DNA of 64,000 nucleotides from Corynebacterium sp. HS2168-gen11 (GTDB lineage Bacteria > Actinomycetota > Actinomycetes > Mycobacteriales > Mycobacteriaceae): NCBI RefSeq assembly GCF_024834075.1, contig NZ_JANUXR010000005.1, forward strand, positions 1-64,000, given 5' to 3'. Below, piece by piece: positions 12,605 through 21,043 of the stretch. A program made the translations under genes and the position numbers. The stretch's first letter is position 1. Every line of letters begins with the position of its first letter. The notes under the pieces were generated by a model. The model saw only the letters and a program-made list of their open reading frames with translations. It was not told the DNA's origin and made no database searches.

Positions 12605-13108
12605 TCAAGCATCGGTGGCAGTAACCCACTGCCAGGAAATAATTCGTGCTTCGGAAGTCGGGTCGGCCTGCACTGCAGTTTCGCGGTCAAAGTGGATCGT
12701 AAGGTACGTATCGGCAATGGCTTCTACTAAGCCACCACCCCACTCGGCTACCACAACAGCGTCTTCAAGCTCGGTATCCAGGTCGAGGGAATCAAGTGCA
12801 CCCATTGCCTGGCTGGGATCGTTGTCTTCGCCTAAGAGTCGGTAAGCATCAACGTGGATAAGCGTCGGGCCGCCTATTAAGGAACGATGCTCGCGCGCAA
12901 TTACAAACGTTGGGCTCGTGACACGGCCTTTGACCTGCATACCTTGCGCCAACCCTTGCGTAAACGTGGTTTTACCAGCACCTAACGGGCCGTCCAAAAT
13001 CACCACGTCACCAGCTTCTAACGCAGCCCCTAACGACGCGGCAAATGTTTGCGTATCTGCCGCAGTTTCAAGACGCAGGCTACCAGTGGCAGGAAAGGAA
13101 GATTGCAT
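12605..13108 (-). CDS. tsaE: tRNA threonylcarbamoyladenosine biosynthesis ATPase TsaE
   Basis: This P-loop ATPase supports the TsaB-TsaD complex. The Walker A is GPLGAGKTTFTQG, followed by RVTSPTFVIAREH, HVDAYRL and VVVAEWGGGLVEA. The ATG at 13108 (167 residues) is 11 nt after GGAG; a GTG four codons earlier has the GGAG too close. The stop codon is embedded in a GCTTGACGACGC motif (12599-12610). It follows alr by 18 nt and is probably co-transcribed with it. Confidence 0.94.
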   Translation of the reverse strand: MQSSFPATGSLRLETAADTQTFAASLGAALEAGDVVILDGPLGAGKTTFTQGLAQGMQVKGRVTSPTFVIAREHRSLIGGPTLIHVDAYRLLGEDNDPSQAMGALDSLDLDTELEDAVVVAEWGGGLVEAIADTYLTIHFDRETAVQADPTSEARIISWQWVTATDA

Positions 13109-13126
13109 AACCGGATTCACTCCTTA

Positions 13127-14242
13127 TTAATGGCGTTCTACATAGCGGCGAACTGTGCGCCCAGCTGGACGACACACCAGCTCATAATGAATGATTCCCA
13201 TTCGTTGTGCAAGCTCAGCGACACTTTGGCCACCCTGCCCAAAAATCACCACTGGCATTCCAGCGCTCACCTGATGCGGATTTGCGCCAAGCCACACCAC
13301 AATTTGATCCATGCAAACCCGCCCAACCTGCGGATATCGCTGCCCATCAATCGTGACCTCCAAATGGCCTTGCGTCGCGCGCGACAAACCATCGGCATAT
13401 CCAACCGGGATGACCGCATACATCCCATCTTCTGGTGCTCGCCAGGTAAAGGAATAGCTGACTCCTTCGCCCTTTTGCACACGCTTGACGACGAGCACCG
13501 TGGAACGCCACGAGATGGCCGGAATAAACCCAAAGGTGTGTCCTCCGATTGGTTCATAGCCATAGAGCGTAATACCAGCGCGGACCATTTCATGGCGATA
13601 TTCAGGCCGGCTCATTCCCGCAGCAGAATTGGCAATATGATTCTGCGGTACTGCCAACCCAGCTTCTCGTGCAGCGGAAATGAAGCGCGTGAATTCAGCT
13701 CCTTGCAGGTCAGTAGTAGAATCTGTGAGATCATCAGCACAGGCAAAGTGCGACATCAAACCGGTAACTTCAAAGTTTTCAAGATCGGCCAAGATGGTAC
13801 ACACCTGCGAAAAGTCTTCCCAAGACACACCAGAGCGATGCAAGCCTGTCTCAACTTTAATCACACCTCGTGCTTGTACCTGCGGATGCTCGTGCAGATA
13901 GGTGGCAAGAGCGGTTGCATGTGCAACACTGACAATCGCAAGATCAATCCGGGACGCCAACGCTTGAGCAAAATCTTGCTCAGGTGACCAGATCCAGCAC
14001 AAAATATCGGCTTGAATCCCAGCCTCACGAAGCTCAAAGGCTTCTGCTAAGGTGGCAACTCCTAACGCTGCTGCTCCATGTTCCAGCATGGTTGTTGCCA
14101 CTTGCACAGCGCCATGATTATAGCCATTGGCTTTCACCACCGCCATGAGTTTGGCTGGCGCAATGCTACGGGCAACGTGTTCAGTATTTGTAGCAATCGC
14201 ATGAAGATCGACCACCATTTCGAGCAAATCCATATCCCACAT
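13127..14242 (-). CDS. alr: Alanine racemase
   Basis: This PLP enzyme interconverts L- and D-alanine for peptidoglycan. It has 371 residues with the PLP lysine in MAVVKANGYNHGA, the substrate-loop RSGVSWEDF, GITLYGYEP, and the catalytic tyrosine region SYSFTWRAPEDGMYAVIPVGYADG. It begins at an ATG with no clear ribosome binding site. It is divergent from the hydrolase-like gene at 14347, about 100 nt away. Confidence 0.96.
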   Translation of the reverse strand: MWDMDLLEMVVDLHAIATNTEHVARSIAPAKLMAVVKANGYNHGAVQVATTMLEHGAAALGVATLAEAFELREAGIQADILCWIWSPEQDFAQALASRIDLAIVSVAHATALATYLHEHPQVQARGVIKVETGLHRSGVSWEDFSQVCTILADLENFEVTGLMSHFACADDLTDSTTDLQGAEFTRFISAAREAGLAVPQNHIANSAAGMSRPEYRHEMVRAGITLYGYEPIGGHTFGFIPAISWRSTVLVVKRVQKGEGVSYSFTWRAPEDGMYAVIPVGYADGLSRATQGHLEVTIDGQRYPQVGRVCMDQIVVWLGANPHQVSAGMPVVIFGQGGQSVAELAQRMGIIHYELVCRPAGRTVRRYVERH

Positions 14243-14346
14243 TGTGCCACTAATGACACAAATTGTGAGCAGTGCCGCTTAATTATCGCAAACTTCTTTG
14301 CCACTGGACTCTCTGTCGCGATACTTTTTCGACTACGCTTATAGGC

Positions 14347-15177
14347 GTGGCTGATAATATCTCTAAGCAAATTTCCAAGTATGCAAAACGTGGACCGCAC
14401 CGAGTGCTCATCGGAGATCTCGATTATGCAGGTCTGACCGGAAAAGTGTATACCCCTGCTGAAGGCAAAGCGCTCCCAGCAGTCGTGTTTGCCCATGACT
14501 GGCGCACAGACATTAAGGCATATCATGCCACATTGCGTCACTTAGCCAGCTGGGGCATTGTTGTTGCAGCACCCAATACCGAGCGCGGTATTGAAGCAAA
14601 TCATCGAGGTTTTGCTTCAGATATCGAAACCTCTTTACAAATATTAACCGGCGTGCGCCTAGGAGCTGGCAAAATTTCAGTTTCCCCAAGCAAACTCGGC
14701 ATCGTCGGACATGGCATGGGTGCAGGTTGCGCGGTATTAAGTGCGCTTGGACGCGGCGATCAGCTCCAAGCCATCGTCGCCGCTTTCCCATCAAAGGTCT
14801 CACCTTCCGCTGAACACGTTGCCATGAAATTGACTGTTCCAGCAATGGTTATTGGTTCCGATACCTTCCCAATTTTCGATTACGGTAGCGCACCGTTGCT
14901 TGCCCATGTGTGGAAAGGTCAAGCTGTGTACCGCGAGCTGAAAGGTGTCAGCCACGATGATCTTGCCGAAAAGACCACATTCAAGCTATTTTCCAATTTG
15001 GGTAAAGCTGCTCATCGTCGAGAAGATATTCGCGGCTTGATCACTGGCTATTTGCTGGCGACCTTGGAGAATAATCGCAAACTCAGCGGTTTTACTGATC
15101 CCGATGCTGAGGCCAAGATACTGCAGAGTTTTAGCGGCGTTGCTTTGCAGAAAAAAGCACATCCGGAAATGTCCTAA
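14347..15177 (+). CDS. Alpha/beta-hydrolase-fold protein lacking the nucleophile serine
   Basis: This 276-residue cytosolic protein resembles dienelactone hydrolase or PET-hydrolase-like enzymes: VVFAHDWRTD (oxyanion region), IVVAAPNTERG, the nucleophile elbow, then TVPAMVIGSDTFP (acid) and GVSHDDL (histidine). The elbow reads GHGMGAG, with glycine 123 where serine is expected, so classical ester hydrolysis is not predicted. The codon GGC is one base from AGC. The start is GTG with a -10-like TACGCT exactly 7 nt upstream and no ribosome binding site, which suggests a leaderless mRNA. It may be a pseudo-enzyme, or a family branch with another chemistry. Confidence 0.8.
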   Translation: MADNISKQISKYAKRGPHRVLIGDLDYAGLTGKVYTPAEGKALPAVVFAHDWRTDIKAYHATLRHLASWGIVVAAPNTERGIEANHRGFASDIETSLQILTGVRLGAGKISVSPSKLGIVGHGMGAGCAVLSALGRGDQLQAIVAAFPSKVSPSAEHVAMKLTVPAMVIGSDTFPIFDYGSAPLLAHVWKGQAVYRELKGVSHDDLAEKTTFKLFSNLGKAAHRREDIRGLITGYLLATLENNRKLSGFTDPDAEAKILQSFSGVALQKKAHPEMS

Positions 15178-15559
15178 CGCTTGACGACGCCACGATCACC
15201 GGCACTCGAGTGCCAATGCGGCACTGCGGTTGGAGGTGATCGTGGTGCTGTATGTAGAAGTGCACTTTACCAATGCACGCCACCGTCTCGTGCATGTATG
15301 AATGTGCTGGTGACGGTTGCGAATGCTGGTAGGAATACCGGAGTAGAACGCGCGTTAGCCAACAAGATTGCCGAGATGAAATAATCTTCCACAAACAGCT
15401 AGGAGCGACGTTTAATCACGTCTCGCGTTCGGTCGGGTTCGGTCGCGCCTGGTCGCGTCTGACCATCAGCCACACTCAGTGTTCAGCCACATCTATGCTC
15501 GCCAGCGATCGTTGAGCTATCTCTCCAACAAGATCTGCTGGCGATTCGATGCACCTTCA
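15178..15559. other. Structured intergenic region after the hydrolase-like gene
   Basis: This 382-nt stretch has no supportable gene. It opens with GCTTGACGACGCC (15179-15191) and an 11-bp perfect stem (15190-15200 / 15235-15245) that encloses the perfect 14-nt palindrome GGCACTCGAGTGCC. This may terminate the hydrolase gene. From 15426 to 15461 GGTCG recurs several times in a row. A 67-codon plus-strand frame here has no ribosome binding site and overlaps the stem, so I do not call it. Confidence 0.5.
15190..15245. repeat. Nested inverted repeat
   Basis: The outer arms are CCACGATCACC and GGTGATCGTGG (11 bp, perfect). Inside is GGCACTCGAGTGCC, a perfect palindrome, then a GCGGCACTGCGG loop. 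There is no U-tract on either strand. Confidence 0.85.
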
Positions 15560-15787
15560 TTACAGCTTCACTTGTTGCAAAATGCTGCATTTTGACGGTG
15601 CGGTAGGTATCGTCGCCACTTGGATCGGCGCTGCTCGTGACCCACGTTGTGCAGTGCGAATGCCATGTTGTTGTTCCATGCGTTGCATATGTCGTTTGAC
15701 CTCTTGCACTACTTTTTGAAATTCCTCCAGAGTGCGCTGCGAATTGCTGCGCATCTCCGCTAAAAATTGTTCATACGCTAACGCCAT
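15560..15787 (-). CDS. Small helical protein, third gene of a coupled operon
   Basis: It has 75 residues from the ATG at 15787, which overlaps the end of the preceding 675-residue gene by 10 nt. The first half (residues 5-45) is strongly helical and charged (FLAEMRSNSQRTLEEFQKV, then EVKRHMQRMEQQHG); the rest is Ala/Pro-rich with one cysteine. I do not recognise a family. Size, helicity and coupling would suit a partner or chaperone of the large protein. That is inference. Confidence 0.6.
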   Translation of the reverse strand: MALAYEQFLAEMRSNSQRTLEEFQKVVQEVKRHMQRMEQQHGIRTAQRGSRAAPIQVATIPTAPSKCSILQQVKL

Positions 15788-17805
15788 TGTCCAGCCTTTC
15801 GCAGTTTCAGTGGAAGTACACTTGATGAATTCGACATCGCATGCGAAGCTCCAGATGCCTGCCCAGGTGCCGTTTGAGCTGCTGGAACACATTGTGTGAC
15901 ATGCGAACGCTGTTGAATCAATGGCGGTGCATGATGCAACTGCATCGGTGCAGGAGCAGGCGCAGGCGCACTAGTTTTCCGCACTCCCATCGCAGGCGCA
16001 GCTACAGGCGCTGGTGCATGCCCTGCTGCTGGGCTATGTGTGCCACCGTTATGAAGCGGTGGCGAATGATGTGCGACAGGCGCTTGCGTCGGCTGCGTAG
16101 AGCATGCCGATGATGTCGATGACAGATCGTGTGGTGCAGGCGGCAACTCATGTGATGCCGCTGGCACGACCGCGGGTGGCAACGGGATCTGACCAGGTAC
16201 TATCGCATGAATGTGTTGTTGCGCAATCTGAACAAGTTGATTCCAGCCATGCTCTAAATGCTTGACAATTACCCCCACGCCTTCGACAATTGCCTGGATC
16301 GAGGCCACGCTTTGATGCACGTGCTTGACAATTTCAAGGACTGTCTTCCAGGAAAAATCACATTTCGATGCTCCACTAGATCCCGTGTGCCCACCTGCGG
16401 CGTCGTCAAGCTTATCGTCGCTGGTATCGCACTTGCGTTCATCTTTGGCTTTATCAGTATCAGCCTTGTGAGTTTCTTCGCAACCATGTTCAGGATTTGG
16501 TTGCTCACCTGCGTTTTCCTTCTTGGCGACTTCAGATTCGGTGGCACAATTTTCAGTTTGCGCGCTTGACGACGCCTGTCCGCTGGTCTTGTTCGATCCA
16601 GCATGATCTGGCTTCGAGCAATTCTCAGACGCATTCGGCTCATGCGATATGTGCGCCTTCGTCGGATCGCTTATCCCAGATTCTTTCCACTTTGGAACAC
16701 CAGGCAGATTCGGTCGCGATATTCGCTCAGGTGGCAGCTGTTTCTCTGCGTCAGAGTTTCCTGCGCCAACACACGATCCTGCTGCGTGTCTTCCTCCGCT
16801 TGGCGTCAAGCCCTTGCCACTCGGCGCGAACTTTGGTGTGCTACTTGTGCTACCTGTACGACCGGCGCTGCCGCCGCTACCACCGCCGCCTGCGCGAACT
16901 GGTGGTTTGCCAGGCGCTGGGAAGCTTCCCTGAGCATGTGTCGCAGCTGGTAGTTGATCAGCTGCTTGAGCTGGCATATATTGGCTACTCCCAGTAACTT
17001 TCATCGAAGTACCTGCTGCCTGCGTTGGTGCCATCGCCAGTGCACCCTGGCCTGTGCCTCCTCCTCCGCTGTTGCCTACGCCATTGTTGCCTACGCCGCT
17101 GTGGCTTCCTCCGCCACGACTTGCCCCAAGCGCCAAAGATTCCTGACTCGTCCCAGTATGTCCATCAGGGCTACACGCTGCTGGCAGTGTCGCCAATTCT
17201 TTAGATTGCAAAGCCTCTAGCAGTTCCAACAGCACTAAGAGACACTTCATAATCAATTTTTCACGCTGCGTACAAATATTCTGCAACTGTGACAACGCAC
17301 TTGTAATAACCCTCTCGCCTTGCGCCACACACATCCGAAAGTCGTCTGGATACTCCCGCTCATCAATGTGAGCCATCACTTGCACAATTTCATCAATGCT
17401 ACTGGCCACCTGTTGTGCAATATCACACGCCACCTGCGATGATTGCGTATGAATTTCCCGCAACGCACAAGCCGAATCCTGGGAATGCTGTTCAACTTCC
17501 AGCGCATCATCATCACTGCTAGACGCGTCGAAAAGCATTTCCGTGAGCTTTTCTCCAATCATCCCAGCCGCAACATCTTTTAACGCATCAAGCACAAATT
17601 CGCTAAGTTTTGACCAAAACCCCTTGCCTTTGCTTTTCGACGCTACCTGATTTGCAGTTGTCACCAAGGCTTCTGGTTCAAATTTTTCATCGACTCCAAA
17701 TTCACCTGCCACGTCCGAGACATCCGGAGTGCTATATTGCCCATTGGAGGCCGATGACAGTGTTGTAGCTGCTAATAACAGCAGATCAAGAGCATATTTC
17801 ATCAC
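15778..17805 (-). CDS. Large low-complexity protein at the Rv3439c position
   Basis: This 675-residue protein starts at a GTG in a GTGA overlap with the preceding gene; an ATG follows as codon 2. Residues 1-220 are helical with a hydrophobic start (ALDLLLLAATTL) and several cysteines. Residues 220-480 are Gly/Ser- then Lys/Glu/Asp-rich, and 485-545 form a second helical block (WKTVLEIVKHVHQSVASIQAIVEGVG). The C-terminus is Pro/Ala/His-rich. I count about fourteen cysteines, unusual for a disordered actinobacterial protein. M. tuberculosis has Rv3439c, described as Ala/Pro-rich, after glmM and Rv3440c, so this is its positional counterpart. The operon shares its promoter with the WXG100 genes. 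A secreted or ESX-associated role is a hypothesis. Confidence 0.75.
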   Translation of the reverse strand: MMKYALDLLLLAATTLSSASNGQYSTPDVSDVAGEFGVDEKFEPEALVTTANQVASKSKGKGFWSKLSEFVLDALKDVAAGMIGEKLTEMLFDASSSDDDALEVEQHSQDSACALREIHTQSSQVACDIAQQVASSIDEIVQVMAHIDEREYPDDFRMCVAQGERVITSALSQLQNICTQREKLIMKCLLVLLELLEALQSKELATLPAACSPDGHTGTSQESLALGASRGGGSHSGVGNNGVGNSGGGGTGQGALAMAPTQAAGTSMKVTGSSQYMPAQAADQLPAATHAQGSFPAPGKPPVRAGGGGSGGSAGRTGSTSSTPKFAPSGKGLTPSGGRHAAGSCVGAGNSDAEKQLPPERISRPNLPGVPKWKESGISDPTKAHISHEPNASENCSKPDHAGSNKTSGQASSSAQTENCATESEVAKKENAGEQPNPEHGCEETHKADTDKAKDERKCDTSDDKLDDAAGGHTGSSGASKCDFSWKTVLEIVKHVHQSVASIQAIVEGVGVIVKHLEHGWNQLVQIAQQHIHAIVPGQIPLPPAVVPAASHELPPAPHDLSSTSSACSTQPTQAPVAHHSPPLHNGGTHSPAAGHAPAPVAAPAMGVRKTSAPAPAPAPMQLHHAPPLIQQRSHVTQCVPAAQTAPGQASGASHAMSNSSSVLPLKLRKAGQWR

Positions 17806-18095
17806 AATCTCCCCAGATCCATTGCAATATCTTCATTCGTTGCGATGAATGTCTTGACATCTTTTACAGCCTGCTGCAACACCACATCGGCACGATAATG
17901 GGTATTCAAACGACGATCATAAAGCTTGAGATAGGCCTGACGAATCTGGTCAAGTTGTGCAGAAAACTTGTTCCCCAAAGCATCATTGTCGAGCACTTGC
18001 GGCTGGAAGCTGCGCAGCGTCTCGTGTTGTTTGGCCACAGAATGTTGCATCTTCGATAATGCCGCAACAACAGCTGTGGAAAGTATTAAAGCCAT
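17802..18095 (-). CDS. Small helical protein at the Rv3440c position (WXG100-sized)
   Basis: It has 97 residues from the ATG at 18095, chosen for AAGGGGGA upstream; the frame remains open to 18287 through the promoter. It is almost entirely helical, with a breaking stretch near the middle (SFQPQVLDNDALG), and has the size of an Esx protein, but there is no WXG turn. An N-terminal run LILSTAVVAAL could be a short membrane or amphipathic segment. It is the first gene of a three-gene coupled operon, and M. tuberculosis has the 103-residue Rv3440c at this spot. Confidence 0.72.
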   Translation of the reverse strand: MALILSTAVVAALSKMQHSVAKQHETLRSFQPQVLDNDALGNKFSAQLDQIRQAYLKLYDRRLNTHYRADVVLQQAVKDVKTFIATNEDIAMDLGRL

Positions 18096-18168
18096 AAATA
18101 GTCCCCCTTGAAGCTGCAAGTATGCTTGCAGAATCCGAACAATTACGCAGGTATTTTCCTCGTATATG

Positions 18169-18199
18169 TATTGGACTGTTTTGCGGCCAATTTGGTTCC
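18169..18199 (-). promoter_or_regulatory. ECF-type promoter of the three-gene operon
   Basis: Read on the minus strand: GGAACC, 17 nt, GTCCAATA. The downstream ACATAT and the CGGG before the -35 also match the WXG100 promoter at 22666-22696. The start codon is about 70 nt downstream. The glmM terminator ends just upstream of the -35. Confidence 0.75.
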
Positions 18200-18211
18200 C
18201 GAGACGCAAAA

Positions 18212-18243
18212 CGACCCCTTCTTGCAGATGCAACAAGGGGTCG
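18212..18243 (-). terminator. Rho-independent terminator after glmM
   Basis: A 9-bp stem (CGACCCCTT / AAGGGGTCG) with a 14-nt loop is followed by TTTTGCG on the minus strand. It insulates the ECF promoter from glmM transcription. Confidence 0.85.
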
Positions 18244-18415
18244 AGAAAGGAAATGCTACGGGCCGACACCGGCTGAGAGTGCGGCAAGGGCCGTAAGCAG
18301 TCAGCATCGCGCTAGCTGCAAGGGCCGCTGATGGAACGCTTGAGCGGACGCCACGTAGGTACCGCAGATATGCAGCAGCAGTGCACAAACCACTGCAACT
18401 GGCAGATGCTGTCGG
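18244..18415. other. GC-rich structured stretch between glmM and its terminator
   Basis: These 172 nt lie between the glmM stop and the terminator, so on the minus strand they are glmM 3' UTR or a separate small RNA. The minus-strand unit CGGCCCTTGC occurs twice 34 nt apart (in AGCGGCCCTTGCAGC and ACGGCCCTTGCCGC), with complementary GC-rich patches around. No known RNA family was recognised. Confidence 0.4.
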
Positions 18416-19759
18416 TTAAATATTGGCTACAACGGCAGCAAGTTTACCGGCGATGCGACGCGAATCTTCCTCTGACTGCGCTTCAACCATCACGCGGAAT
18501 AATTCTTCCGTACCGGATGCGCGAAGTAATACACGGCCTTTTTTGCCTAACTCATCTTTGGCCATTTCCATCGCCGCTAATACATCTGGGTGATCAGCAA
18601 TGATCGTTTTATCCGAAACCGGCACGTTAATCAGCACCTGCGGCAATACAGTCATAGCAGAGGCTAAGGTCGCCAACGAAAAATTGGTTTCAGCCATGCG
18701 CGACATCAAGGCTAAGCCAGTGAGAATGCCGTCGCCGGTAGTGCCGTAATCAGGCAAGACGATATGTCCGGATTGTTCACCACCGAGCGAATAACCGCCT
18801 TCATTTAAGTCTTCCAGCACATAGCGGTCACCGACTTGAGTGGTACGCAGTTCAATGCCTGCTTCTTCCATCGCCAAGTGCAAACCAAGATTACTCATCA
18901 CCGTCGCAACAAGGGTTGATTTGCGCAGTTCGCCGTTTTCTTTCATCGCCAAGGCCAAAATTGCCATGATTTGGTCGCCATCAATGATCTCACCGTTGCT
19001 ATCAACCGCAAGGCAGCGATCCGCGTCACCGTCGTGTGCAAGTCCAAGATCGGCGCCATACTTCGCCACCGCAGCTTGGATTTTATGCATATGAGTAGAG
19101 CCGCAGTCTTCATTAATGTTGTAGGTATTCGGCTCATTGTGAATAGCAATGACCTTTGCCCCAGCTTTTTCATAGGCAAGTGGCGCAACTGTTGATGCGG
19201 CTCCATTGGCGCAATCGACGACCACCGTAATGCCATCAAGATTACGTGGCATTGCCTCTGCCAAATGATCCAGATAGTGCTGTTGCGCATCAGTTGCTTC
19301 TTCAATGATACGTCCCACACCGTGACCAGTTGGGCCGGTTTCTTCCAGATCATTCATCATCTGTTCGATCTGGTCTTCCACAGCATCTGGAAGCTTATGA
19401 CCACCTTTAGAAAAGAACTTAATACCATTATCCGGCATTGGGTTATGCGAAGCTGAGATCATCACACCCATATCAGCGCCATAAAATTCCGTCAGGTAGG
19501 CAACTGCTGGTGTTGGCAATACACCAACACGCAAGACATCCACACCTCGGCTAGCCATGCCAGCAGCTAGTGCGGCAGCAAGCATTTCACCAGAAACACG
19601 CGGGTCACGCCCAATTACAGCAAGCGGACGACGCTTCGACGATCGAATTCCGGACGTCAATACTTCTGCTGCTGCAGCGCCTAAGCGGAGTGCGAGTCCA
19701 ACAGTGAGAGAATCATTTGCCAAACCGCGTACACCGTCGGTACCAAAAAGTCGTGTCAT
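18416..19759 (-). CDS. glmM: Phosphoglucosamine mutase
   Basis: It converts glucosamine-6-phosphate to glucosamine-1-phosphate for UDP-GlcNAc and peptidoglycan. At 447 residues it has [12 protein letters not shown], the phosphoserine loop [16 protein letters not shown], the metal loop [12 protein letters not shown], sugar-binding GGEQSGHIV and the phosphate-binding [17 protein letters not shown]. It is the Rv3441c (mrsA) equivalent, downstream of rplM-rpsI. The start is ATG with AAAGAA upstream. Confidence 0.97.
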   Translation of the reverse strand: MTRLFGTDGVRGLANDSLTVGLALRLGAAAAEVLTSGIRSSKRRPLAVIGRDPRVSGEMLAAALAAGMASRGVDVLRVGVLPTPAVAYLTEFYGADMGVMISASHNPMPDNGIKFFSKGGHKLPDAVEDQIEQMMNDLEETGPTGHGVGRIIEEATDAQQHYLDHLAEAMPRNLDGITVVVDCANGAASTVAPLAYEKAGAKVIAIHNEPNTYNINEDCGSTHMHKIQAAVAKYGADLGLAHDGDADRCLAVDSNGEIIDGDQIMAILALAMKENGELRKSTLVATVMSNLGLHLAMEEAGIELRTTQVGDRYVLEDLNEGGYSLGGEQSGHIVLPDYGTTGDGILTGLALMSRMAETNFSLATLASAMTVLPQVLINVPVSDKTIIADHPDVLAAMEMAKDELGKKGRVLLRASGTEELFRVMVEAQSEEDSRRIAGKLAAVVANI

Positions 19760-20081
19760 AGTTCTTTCTTTGAAATCATCGTAAGTGGTATCTTCTCCAC
19801 AATAGTCGCCGCAGCAGACCTGTGGATAGTGCCTAGCCTAAGAATCAAAAGGTTTTATCCCAACCTCACGATACACTGCTGGCTATATGTTGAGTATCGC
19901 AACAGGTCCAACATTTGTGTTTGCGAGAATAAGTCAAGCTTTAAACTTCGAGCAAGGTATGCTTATCGACGCCACGGTGGTTGTCGTACGTGACGCAAAG
20001 CGACATTCGAGATGAACAAAAACAACCGCTTGGTTGTTTCCAACAAGGAAAGCCAAGCGGTTGTAATGCAAGTAATAAAGC
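19760..20081. other. Intergenic region rpsI / glmM
   Basis: This 322-nt stretch holds the rpsI terminator (20022-20064), one GCTTATCGACGCC motif copy (19961-19973) and presumably the glmM promoter. No gene is seen. Confidence 0.55.
20022..20064 (-). terminator. Terminator of rplM-rpsI
   Basis: A 12-bp perfect stem (ACAACCGCTTGG and complement) with a 19-nt loop is followed by TTTTTGTTC on the minus strand. Confidence 0.92.
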
Positions 20082-20603
20082 TTAACGCTTCGAGTACTGT
20101 GGAGCACGACGTGCCTTGTGCAGACCCGCCTTCTTGCGCTCAACTGCACGAGCGTCACGAGTCAAGAAGCCAGCCTTCTTGAGTGCAGCACGCTCTGCAG
20201 GGTTGTAGATGTTCAATGCACGAGCGATAGCCAAACGGAAAGCACCTGCTTGACCGGTTGGGCCACCACCAACAAGGTTTGCATGGATATCGAACTGACC
20301 ATCACGGTTCAGCAATACCAATGGAGCCTTGATCAGCTGCTGGTGCAGCTTATTTGGGAAGTACTCTTCCAAGGTGCGGCCGTTGCAGATGAACTGGCCG
20401 GAACCTTCGACGAGACGTACACGAACGATGGCGCGCTTACGGCGACCAACGGTCTGAATTGGGCCTTCGTGAAGGACTGGAGCAGCAACCTCTACCTCAG
20501 ACTCGACAGCAATTGCCTCGCCAATGGTGTTGGTGAATTCTTCGGTTGCAGCTGCAGCAGCTGCTTCTGCATCGAAGTTGTCGTTTACGTTCTGATCGGT
20601 CAC
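20082..20603 (-). CDS. rpsI: 30S ribosomal protein S9
   Basis: It has 173 residues. The conserved S9 body starts near residue 50 ([14 protein letters not shown]) and ends [17 protein letters not shown]. The first 45 residues are an acidic Ala/Glu-rich extension of the kind seen in actinobacterial S9. The GTG start overlaps the rplM stop (GTGA), so the two are coupled. Confidence 0.97.
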   Translation of the reverse strand: MTDQNVNDNFDAEAAAAAATEEFTNTIGEAIAVESEVEVAAPVLHEGPIQTVGRRKRAIVRVRLVEGSGQFICNGRTLEEYFPNKLHQQLIKAPLVLLNRDGQFDIHANLVGGGPTGQAGAFRLAIARALNIYNPAERAALKKAGFLTRDARAVERKKAGLHKARRAPQYSKR

Positions 20604-21043
20604 TGGGCCACCTGCTTGATCTCGTAGGTCTCTGGCTTCTGAGCAGCGTATGGGTGCTCAGAACCGGCGAATACGTGTAGCTTCTTCACGGATGCACGGC
20701 TCAGACGGTTGTGTGGCATCATGCCGCGGATGGATTCCTCAACAACGCGCTCTGGGTGCAGCTCGAGGGAACGACCCAGGGTCATGGTCTTCAGACCACC
20801 TGGGTAACCGGAGTGACGGTAACGGAACTCGCGGTCACGCTTGTTGGAAGAAACATGTACCTTGTCAGCGTTGATGATGATCACGTGGTCACCACAGTCA
20901 ACGTTTGGTGCAAAAAGTGGCTTGCCCTTGCCGCGGAGAAGGTCAGCTGCGGTTACAGCCAAGCGACCCAAAACCACGTCAGAGGCATCAATGACATACC
21001 ACTTACGGGTGATGTCACCGCCCTTTGGGTGATAAGTAGACAC
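20600..21043 (-). CDS. rplM: 50S ribosomal protein L13
   Basis: It has 147 residues from the GTG at 21043, chosen for GGAG 6 nt upstream and because L13 homologues begin [19 protein letters not shown]; the frame is open back to 21217 but that part is not L13. [20 protein letters not shown] and [12 protein letters not shown] are typical. It is the first gene of rplM-rpsI. Confidence 0.96.
   Translation of the reverse strand: MSTYHPKGGDITRKWYVIDASDVVLGRLAVTAADLLRGKGKPLFAPNVDCGDHVIIINADKVHVSSNKRDREFRYRHSGYPGGLKTMTLGRSLELHPERVVEESIRGMMPHNRLSRASVKKLHVFAGSEHPYAAQKPETYEIKQVAQ

Noticed and set aside
15181..15384. 67-codon plus-strand frame after the hydrolase-like gene
   Set aside because: It overlaps a perfect inverted repeat, has no ribosome binding site and has unlikely composition.
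18262..18330. Possible TPP riboswitch (ACACCGGCTGAGAGT looks like the thi-box P3 side)
   Set aside because: The second conserved half (CTGATCTGGATAATGCCAGCG) is absent, and no plus-strand gene follows within range.
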